From contig CAJPVJ010000286.1 in the NCBI GenBank assembly GCA_905397405.1, positions 1 through 29,126 of the forward strand: a stretch of DNA of 29,126 nt, written 5' to 3'. Below are positions 21,377-29,126 of this stretch, piece after piece (positions within the stretch are counted from its first letter, which is position 1; every line of letters begins with the position of its first letter). Below the pieces are notes generated by a model. That model searched no databases. It was not told where the DNA came from and was given only the letters and a program-made list of their open reading frames with translations. The position numbers and the translations under genes are program-made. Source of the stretch: Oppiella nova. Taxonomy: Eukaryota > Arthropoda > Arachnida > Sarcoptiformes > Oppiidae.

Positions 21377-21909
21377 ATTCTTCGCTAATAATAATAGTTT
21401 TTTTGCTGCTATTATGCCTTCCCTGGTAGTGATCTCCTTCTTGGCTCTAAATAATGTAATTATAATAAAAAGTTTCGCCGAAACGACAACGAACTCAACG
21501 ATTTTTTTTGTGCCCAAAACTACAACTAAAAAGTCTTTTCGTCACAAAATTTGAATTTTATTTTAATTCTCTCTCACTTTGCTTTCGGTCCATAAATTTT
21601 TGGTTTCAATTTTAATGCCTTTTGTTTTGACTTCTTTAGAGATATGAATTTTGTTATTGAAATTATTCGCAAATATTGTATTAACTTATTTCACGACTAT
21701 TTGTCATGACATTTATAATATGCAATGTTGTAATTTGAAATTTTATTATCATACAATGTAATGTAAATTGATTAAGTAATGTTTTATAAATTAAATTATT
21801 AACTCATTAAATACTAAATTGTATATTTGATACTATAATTAATAATACATTAAAAAATAAATTATTTATAACTCACTCTATTTTGAATTTGTAGTTTATT
21901 TTACAATAA
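21377..21909. repeat. Tandem duplication, unit A (533 bp)
   Basis: Starts ATTCTTCGCTAATAATAATA and ends ...TTACAATA, directly followed by unit B. It contains a 46-codon plus-strand frame (21414-21554, MPSLVVISFLALNNVIII...) with a hydrophobic start. It lies just downstream of VPS13, beyond its first poly(A) signal. Confidence 0.9.
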
Positions 21910-22454
21910 ATTCTTCGCTAATAATAATAGTTTTTTTGCTGCTATTATGCCTTCCCTGGTAGTGATCTCCTTCTTGGCTCTAAATAATGTAATTATAATA
22001 AAAAGTTTCGCCGAAACGACAACGAACTCAACGATTCGTACGCTTTTTTTTGTGCCCAAAACTACAACTAAAAAGTCTTTTCGTCACAAAATTTGAATTT
22101 TATTTTAATTCCCTCTCACTTTGCTTTCGGTCCATAAATTTTTGGCTTCAATTTTAATGCCTTTTGTTTTGACTTCTATAGAGATATGAATTTTGTTTTT
22201 GAAATTATTCGCAAAATATTGTATTAACTTATTTCACGACTATTTGTGATGACATTTATAATATGCAATGTTGTAATTTGAAATTTTATTATCTATTATA
22301 CAATGTAATGTAAATTGATTAAGTATTTTATAAATTAAATTATTAACTCATTAAATACTAAATTGTATATTTGATACTATAATTAATAATACATTAAAAA
22401 ATAAATTATTTATAACTCACTCTATTTTGAATTTGTAGTTTATTTTACAATAAA
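21910..22454. repeat. Tandem duplication, unit B (545 bp)
   Basis: Repeats unit A with scattered substitutions and small gaps, about 96-97% identical by eye. The largest change is nine extra bases near 22036 (CGTACGCTT), in frame with the short reading frame (21947-22096, 49 codons). The divergence is greater than in the VPS13 exon duplication, so this event is older. Confidence 0.88.
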
Positions 22455-23048
22455 ATTTAAAGAATATTTATATAAATAAGATACTTAAGTTATTTTTAAT
22501 ATCTTATTTTATAAATGTTTTATTCAAACGACTAATATTTAGAAACAATATTTTAAACAGTTATTACATATTAAAATTTGATTTCTGAGATAAGTTATTA
22601 CATAAGATTTAACAAAATTTATATGAAAAATATATAATCCTCTATTTGGGATCCGATCCCTGCCTTAAAAGTCGTGAAAATTATATTTAAAATTCTTTGA
22701 GAAAATCTTTGGAATAAATTCCCAATTTATCAGAACTTTTAATCTATAATAATAGAGATTTCATATTATTTATTGACTTAAAAGCACTTGTTTTGTAAGA
22801 ACCATTGAGGCTTTAATTGCTTTAATATATAAATACATATTGACTTCAATTTTGTTAAATTTTATGGCAAAAAATACCGGTATTTGAGTGATTCAAATGA
22901 AATCATATCTCAGATGTCAGACAAGGAGTCGATTATTAAATTCAACAAATATTAAGTGGAAAAGAGCTCCGTTTAAGTCAATCAAACGTTTTATTCCCAA
23001 TTATGTTAAGTAAACAATACTTAAATGTATACTAAGATTGAGAACAGA

Positions 23049-23051
<3 letters not shown>

Positions 23052-23090
<39 letters not shown>
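23052..23090. repeat. (GA)n microsatellite
   Basis: About 39 bases of pure GA dinucleotide, next to the G+C-richer island that starts near 23150. Confidence 0.95.
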
Positions 23091-23091
<1 letters not shown>

Positions 23092-23316
23092 CTGGATGTA
23101 AACCAAATTGAGAAGTACTCTCAGAGAGAAATGGTGCCTAAAAAATACTAAACAAGTGCTCTCCGATTGATAACCAGTGGATCCACTTTTGAGACTTCAA
23201 TTGAGCCCAAGAGATGTGTTTTGTGCGAGAGTCTGTGATTGTGTTGATGACGAGCGCCTGAAGGGATATCTGGTGTTTGGGCCATAATTGAGCAGAACTG
23301 GTGCGGCCAAAAGCTG

Positions 23317-23349
23317 CCTGTGCTGGCGGGTGGGGTGGGCCAACACAGG
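23317..23349 (+). other. Strong short hairpin in a G+C-rich island
   Basis: CCTGTGCTGGC pairs with GCCAACACAGG (ten pairs and one C/A mismatch) around an 11-base G-rich loop. It lies in the unusually G+C-rich stretch at about 23150-23400. It is too short for a typical microRNA precursor and no role is known. Confidence 0.5.
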
Positions 23350-24335
23350 ACCAACACACACTGTATTTGCAGTAACTTATATCTGCATCGCTATGAATGA
23401 CAGACAACACAAAACTAGTGAATCAGACCGCAGGAGATAATATTCTGAGCGAATATTCAACTCCAAGGATAAGCCACTCATTGGACAGTAATTTAATAAA
23501 TAATATCTTTACTCATATCTCGATATATCGATAATTAAGTCATTCATTAATTATATAATAATTACATAATTTCCAGATTTAATGCAATTGTGGAGTGAAA
23601 GCAGAATTCATATATTGATGGATTGACTCCGAACTCGGAGTTGATTTTCTTTAGCACTTAATTAATAGATTTTTTGCTTTAAAAAACAATTTTTTGAATA
23701 AATAATAATGAATTCCTTCTCAAAGTTTGCACACAATTACTTATGACATGTTTGTGATCTCCGCAAAACTCCTATACTGTAATTACTTTATTATGTTTTC
23801 TGAGCTCAAAAAAATTATTATAATATCAATGATTTCGGACGACTGGTTGGGCGCACTGTTAGGTATAAGTGCTGAGAGAATACAGGTTCAAGTCGATTGC
23901 CTTGAAATGGACGGACGGATACACTATTGACCACTAAATTATCGGATGAAAGAAAACTCAAAATTCAAATAGAAATTCAAATAACATAATAAAATCCACA
24001 GAAATCTTTCTCAGCAACAAAATTATAGTATACTTAAGAATAAAGAGATACCGTTTTTGCCAATACATTGCCTCCAGTCATACGGTTTGCGATCACTTTG
24101 TTTTCCAACGCTTTTTAATGTCTCTATACACATCATCTGAATATATAAATCATTGTAATAATTGTCAGTCGTTTTTGCGGCTCAAGAGTTAACTCTTGGA
24201 AAACATAAAGTGTTGTATAGTTTTTGCAATACTTCTTGCGCTTATGTGTGGATTGAAAAGTACTTCCAGAGTTTGAGTTAATGTAATCATTAGTATTTTC
24301 TACCACTTTTGTCTATAATTTTGCACTTTTCTGTG

Positions 24336-24336
<1 letters not shown>

Positions 24337-24365
<29 letters not shown>
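24337..24365. repeat. (CT)n microsatellite
   Basis: About 29 bases of CT on the plus strand, opposite in polarity to the tract at 23052. Confidence 0.95.
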
Positions 24366-24368
<3 letters not shown>

Positions 24369-25739
24369 CCCTCTCATCCCGTGTGCTATCTGTGACTCTT
24401 AAGAACACAATTCCTACTCTACGGGTGGTTTGAGTGATGTATTAACGAAAACAGTTACTAATTGTTTGCCAACGCGTAAAATACAGAGTCGGGAACACTA
24501 TTAAAGTATTGAGTTGTGTGTTATAGTCATTAACATTTCGCTCCTCTCCTCTCAGTTCACAACTATTTTCTAAATAAACTAAACTTTTTGTGAGAAAAAG
24601 TTTGTACCGAAAAAACGCCGTTTTAGCGCAAAACTCCATAAAATAAAGTTTCGCTCTGTTTTGTAATTCTCAATTGAAATGATACTAAAAACAAATACTT
24701 GTCTCGTATTTGAAACTAACGATTAAAATAAATTCTCGCCTTTAATAAGTTGAACGAAAAGTTGCCGAAAATTGCTTCTTATGAACAGAATTTTTTTATT
24801 CGTAATCTTTTTACGAAATATAATAAATAAGAAAAACTTTTTACTAATAGTTTTGTGGGGAATATATTTGCGATGATATCGACCAGAATTATTTCTCCCT
24901 CTTATGAAACATTTAGCCAATCATTACAATCAGACATATTTTTATCGTAAAGTCATTTATATTTTTGACTCCGCTTTTAAGTCATCGACAACAAGAATTT
25001 GTCTCAAAAAACTCAATTAAAATGAGATTAAAGTATAACATAAGTGAATGATATTAAACGGAGAGTATAGAGAGGGGGAGGGGGAGAGAAAGAGGCACTA
25101 ATTGAGTGAAAGAGTGAAAATTCTTTAATAAAGTCATTATAAACTAAAAGTGTATATAATTTGATATTGAATTGTGAGTCCCAATACACGTATAAAAGTC
25201 TAAATACAACACAATTACGTAACACAACGTAATTATAGAAAACATATAATTTAAAAAGCCATTAAAAATCACTTCTTATTACTTCAAAACAGTTAGAGAG
25301 CGTATGATTTGATTTGAAAATTTCGTTTTCTTTCTTATAATGTTATACCAAATGAAAGGCGACTATTATTTGGTATTATATTTAAAATAACTCTCACTTT
25401 GTCTGCAAAAAACTATGTGAATAAATAATTTGAATGAAAGCAACAGATATGAGCGGTAATTGTTTGCCACACAAGGAGTGAGCAAACTATGCATAAGTTA
25501 TAAAAATATGAGATTATTATTGCGAAAACAATTTGGTCTCTATTCTAATGATTTGGAGATTTAGTTGTGAATGTCTTGAATGACTGCAAACACCATTAAA
25601 TGTGAATATTTTCCTTCTCTCGCAAACTGATTGTAATAAATAGTTATCTTCTTATATAATAATATTGTTATTAGAAAATGACTTATTCTCCAAATGCATG
25701 GCTTTAATGACTGTTGAATATAAGGCTAAAAAGAGAGAT

Positions 25740-25880
25740 CATCTTTGATGGTGGCCTCTCCTCTGCTGCCTATCCTGTGCTGCACTCGAGTAGTGCTGAT
25801 GTGGTCTTGTTTTGCGCTATTGAGGGGCCGGCTATATATTGGAGGGGTTGGGAGGGGTAGCGAATAGCGGCGTGTATTGT
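25740..25880. promoter_or_regulatory. G+C-rich island with a TATA-like box (promoter candidate)
   Basis: This ~140-bp island differs sharply from its A+T-rich surroundings. It contains GGGGCCGGCTATATATTGG (TATATAT at 25833-25839) followed by G-rich runs. A plus-strand core promoter would start near 25865, but no reading frame of note follows. The call rests on composition and one box only. Confidence 0.2.
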
Positions 25881-25991
25881 GATGATTAGAGCCTTACATC
25901 CCGTAATGTCTATATTACTACATATTTCGTTAGTTTAGATGCGAGTCTTAAGTGAGAAACAACTCACAAAAGGCTCTGCTTTTGGCCCTTT

Positions 25992-25992
<1 letters not shown>

Positions 25993-26030
<38 letters not shown>
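25993..26030. repeat. (CT)n microsatellite
   Basis: About 38 bases of CT, a little over 100 bp downstream of the G+C-rich island at 25740-25880. Confidence 0.95.
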
Positions 26031-26031
<1 letters not shown>

Positions 26032-26495
26032 CACATTAATTTCACGTCTGTTTTAAACAAATTTTTAACGATAATTACTTTTTAGAAGAAAGAATCCTTA
26101 TATTGAACTTAATTTCAATAATATATTATATATTTTTATAAATTCCTTTCGTATAAATTACATGAAATAAATTGATTTGAATTTTTGAATAATATTTTAA
26201 TTTTCAATTTACAAAACCCAAGGACTGATAGAATAATTAAAATATTTGGCAAACATTTATCAATCATACGGTGCAGTAGTGTTGGTGTTGTCTCAGAGAA
26301 TAAATCAATAAATTCTGTTAACAATGACTTAGGCTTTTGCTATGGAATTGCTGTGATATAAATGACCAAATGGTTGGGCTGTTGAGCACAGGTATCACTA
26401 AAATTTAAGTACTGTATCTTTCATTATAAGAGAGACATACCTATCCATGTCCTTGAGGTTTGATGGATGGAAAATAGTTAAATAGTTTGCCTCTG

Positions 26496-26583
26496 AGGGG
26501 TCTGAGGGGTGTCCGAACCCATGCCTATTACTAACGCATTTGGAGAGTTGGAGCCGTCAGCACAGGACTCACGAGTGAGAGGT
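26496..26583 (-). mobile_element. Possible degenerate tRNA-derived SINE head
   Basis: On the minus strand, CATGGGTTCGGACACCCC (from about 26523 down) resembles a TPsiC arm with a pol III B box (consensus GGTTCRANNCC, one mismatch). About 45-50 bases upstream, CGTGAGTCCTGTGCTGACGG is reminiscent of the D-arm of class II (Leu/Ser-type) tRNAs with their extra arm between. The minus-strand 5' side abuts the GA tract. No clean cloverleaf, poly(A) tail or target-site duplication is visible, so this is tentative. Confidence 0.3.
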
Positions 26584-26584
26584 T

Positions 26585-26607
26585 AGAGAGAGAGAGCGAG
26601 AGAGAGC

Positions 26608-26633
<26 letters not shown>
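26585..26633. repeat. (GA)n microsatellite with two GC interruptions
   Basis: About 49 bases of GA with two AGCGAG interruptions. It separates the tRNA-like sequence on its left from copy 2 of the 97-bp repeat on its right. Confidence 0.95.
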
Positions 26634-26638
<5 letters not shown>

Positions 26639-26726
26639 CAATGAGAGTTTCAGACCAAAGATTTGTCTGTTTTTGAAAATGTTTTCCAATTCACGTCACA
26701 TCAGATGAATAAATTATTTTAAATAC

Positions 26727-26763
<37 letters not shown>
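26634..26763. repeat. Dispersed 97-bp repeat, copy 2, with a long (GA)n tail
   Basis: This copy has the identical 97-bp core in the same orientation, 6,699 bp to the right of copy 1. A (GA)n tract abuts it on both sides: 26585-26633 on the left and 26731-26763 on the right. The perfect identity over the core implies a recent copying event or local gene conversion. Confidence 0.9.
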
Positions 26764-26765
<2 letters not shown>

Positions 26766-29126
26766 GAGGGCAATGGCAGACTTGAAACTCTGATCTCCAA
26801 ATATTAACTTCTTTTATGAAAATTACTTAATCTTTTGGGACTCATTGGTACGACAGCTCACATAAAATGAATTATCAAAATCATAATAAATTGTATTTTA
26901 TATGAAATAACTTCTCTTTGAATACATTTCTCGCTTCTTCTTTGTTAATAACAGTTTGAAACGAATTAATCCTTTCGTTCATTATTTATATTTTGAAACC
27001 AGGATTTGTATGATTTGGTAATTAATTTAAAAAGTTGTATAACTCTTATGTCACATCTCTTTATTAAGTGGAATGTTGTGTATGAATGAGAATTTACTGA
27101 CACTTTTCATACCATTTACTGCTATGCACTGTAAGGCACTGTAAGGTCAGACTAGACCAGACCTAATATGTAGGGGTACTCCGAAAAATTGCAATAAAAT
27201 TAAGTGTTTGTTTAGGCCTTTCGATGAAACATTTCGGTCAATATTAGGCCCGTTTGGCCTCCAGTACCCCAACTGACAAACCCCTGCATATAAACAAATT
27301 CAAATTTTTTCCGGTCCGACCCACCAGTACCCGGACAAGTGCTCACCTGTTACTGAATCCCTGGATCTCCTAATTTGGTTTGTATACCATTTGCCCGCTT
27401 TTTGTTAATAACATAATAATCATATAATACTTGAGTCAATATTTTTGCAATTAAATCCAAATCTAATATCAAATCACAGATTGTTTACTCAAACAAACAT
27501 AAAAATTATTTGAAATTGATTTCTTTGGTCATAAAATCTTCTCAAGACATCAGATAATTATTCTTATCATAAGAAAAACTTTTATTTATGTGGAAAAATT
27601 TGTTTAAAATCTTGCAAGTTAGTTTTTAATACTTTTGATCGATAATTATCGCAATTATTTTCAATTAATTTTAATCTAAAATTTTTAAAAATAAAAATAT
27701 TTAATATTAATGAATATTCTTTGCTGAATATACAAAGTATTATAAATTATAATGGAGTAAAAACTACCAAATAAATATTGGATCAGCACCGGTAGTTTAT
27801 TATTTATTTAAGGTGCAAAGGTTTAGGTACAAAGGTTATTATTTGATTACATTATGTATCAATCAAGTTGTATGTGAGGTAAATATGAAAAATTTATTTG
27901 TCAATTGACCCTTTGATACAATCTTTAAAACACGAAAAAATTTAAGTAAATATTCTGTCAGTCATTTAGACAATGGGTTAACAATTTAAATGAAACCCAA
28001 AAGAGTTTGAGACGTTTTGTTGGTTTAAGAGTTGTTCAAAACATTGGACGCAATGAATGAATGGATGGTTCGGCTATGAAATTGGTTTGAAGTGACAGTG
28101 GATTGAGTTCTTGAAAATTCTGTATTCAACCGCTTTCACACAAACGGCTATTTTTAGTAAAATATTTTAAAGACATTCACGACATGTCTATTGAATGGGG
28201 GGTTTATAGTGAAAACACAGCACTTGTAAGTGAAGTCTTGAAAACTATGCGCTTATGTACTGACAGTACTGTACTTTGGGGTCGATTTTGAGTTAATAAT
28301 AAAAGTATTGTCAAAACCAGTAATTTAGAGAAAAGCGTATTATTGGTGAAAATCTTTTAATCCTTCTCTTTGACGACAAAACCATTTTCCTAAACATCAG
28401 AACATAATCTCGAAAATCATGAGAAAACAAATTTGTGCACAAATTCGAGATAAACAACTCAGATATGGCTCATACAAAAAAAGAGGAGTAAAAAGTTTCT
28501 TACATTCACTTTGAGATGAGTTTATGGTTTTATTTGTGACCAGTTTTTGAGAATATATTTATTTTATTATTCTTTACAATTGAATATAACTTGTAATTCA
28601 ATTATTCTAATATTTTATAGCATATAGCAAGAAAATAATTGTATAAAATAGATAGCAATTCCGATAAGAAAATATAGTGGTATATTGAATCACTCTGACC
28701 TATCCACATGTAGTTAAATGTTTTCAATATTTTTAATATTAATTTTTCATTACAAAATAAATTAGGATCATACTACTGTAAAACTACTAGCTAGTCATAG
28801 TTATTTGTTAATATTTGTTATAAGTTAATTCAAAAAAAAATTATAAGTTTCTTAATGAATATTTTAATTTAAGACAGATAATTGTACCATAAATTAATAT
28901 TAACATTAAATTATGGGACCATTGAATTAAGAGTGTATTTTTAGAATTTTTATGTTTTAAATGATAAATTTGTTTTAATTGAATACAAATAAAACGAATA
29001 GAATTTAATGATCGAAAATGTTTGGCAAAAGTAATGATACTGTAGTTTAATATTTTAATAACTTTATTAGTGTTAAGGGTACGACTCGTTGCACAGGTTT
29101 TATGATAATAATTGTCAGTTCATTAA

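Larger units (their letters stand above)
20997..29126. other. 8.1-kb region without a supportable gene
   Basis: A+T-rich with short frames only on both strands; none shows family resemblance or splice-consistent continuation. It holds the tandem duplication (21377-22454), GA/CT microsatellites, the second copy of the 97-bp repeat, a possible tRNA-derived element (26496-26583) and G+C-rich islands at about 23150-23400, 25740-25880 and 27110-27370. It could be the upstream region or a large intron of a gene beyond the right edge. Confidence 0.5.

Noticed and set aside
23138-23410. 90-codon minus-strand frame in the G+C-rich island
   Set aside because: No family resemblance, low-complexity composition and no splice-consistent continuation; the length is expected where stop codons are scarce in G+C-rich DNA.
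25028-25225. Minus-strand 65-codon frame over a purine-rich tract
   Set aside because: The purine tract at about 25066-25095 creates a Pro/Ser-rich stretch by chance; there is no other sign of coding.

Overview
The window looks like nuclear DNA of a small-genome arthropod. The non-coding sequence is very A+T-rich, most introns are only 52-105 bp, genes are closely spaced on one strand, and short TTAGG/CCTAA units (the arthropod telomere repeat) occur between genes. Both identifiable genes are ordinary animal genes of the ACSL3/4 and VPS13A/C classes. An acariform (perhaps oribatid) mite would fit, but that is a guess from genome style; the sequence does not prove it. There are no bacterial, phage or CRISPR-like features.

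Layout. Bases 1-147 are the last 48 codons of an unidentified plus-strand gene. Bases 148-3023 are A+T-rich spacer. Bases 3024-5692 hold a complete six-exon long-chain acyl-CoA synthetase gene (ACSL3/4 type, predicted 724 residues). Bases 5693-7105 are its 3' flank and the upstream region of the next gene, with an inverted telomere-like repeat at 6565-6615. Bases 7106-20996 hold a complete VPS13 lipid-transfer-protein gene, here modelled as 24 exons and about 2,617 residues. Its last, 12-codon exon (20958-20996) lies 3.67 kb beyond the rest. Bases 20997-29126 contain no gene I can support: they hold a 533-bp tandem duplication, several (GA)n/(CT)n tracts, a dispersed 97-bp repeat whose other copy lies in the last VPS13 intron, a possible tRNA-derived SINE and several G+C-rich islands.

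The two identified genes both act in membrane lipid handling: one activates fatty acids and the other moves glycerolipids between membranes. No co-regulation can be inferred from adjacency alone.

Most notable points. (1) A 396-bp, about 99% identical copy of the 5' part of VPS13 exon 10 sits in intron 8, upstream of exon 9 and so in scrambled order. It abuts the start of exon 9 and seems to have removed its expected splice acceptor; a usable acceptor 17 bases further on keeps the frame. This is either a very recent rearrangement or an assembly/haplotype error. (2) The detached VPS13 terminal exon. (3) A GC-AG intron and a probable 27-nt micro-exon in VPS13. (4) The encoded VPS13 lacks roughly 450-500 residues of the middle of the human rod, and no FFAT motif is visible. 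(5) Repeats in the 3' region. I found no evidence for a wholly new biological system.
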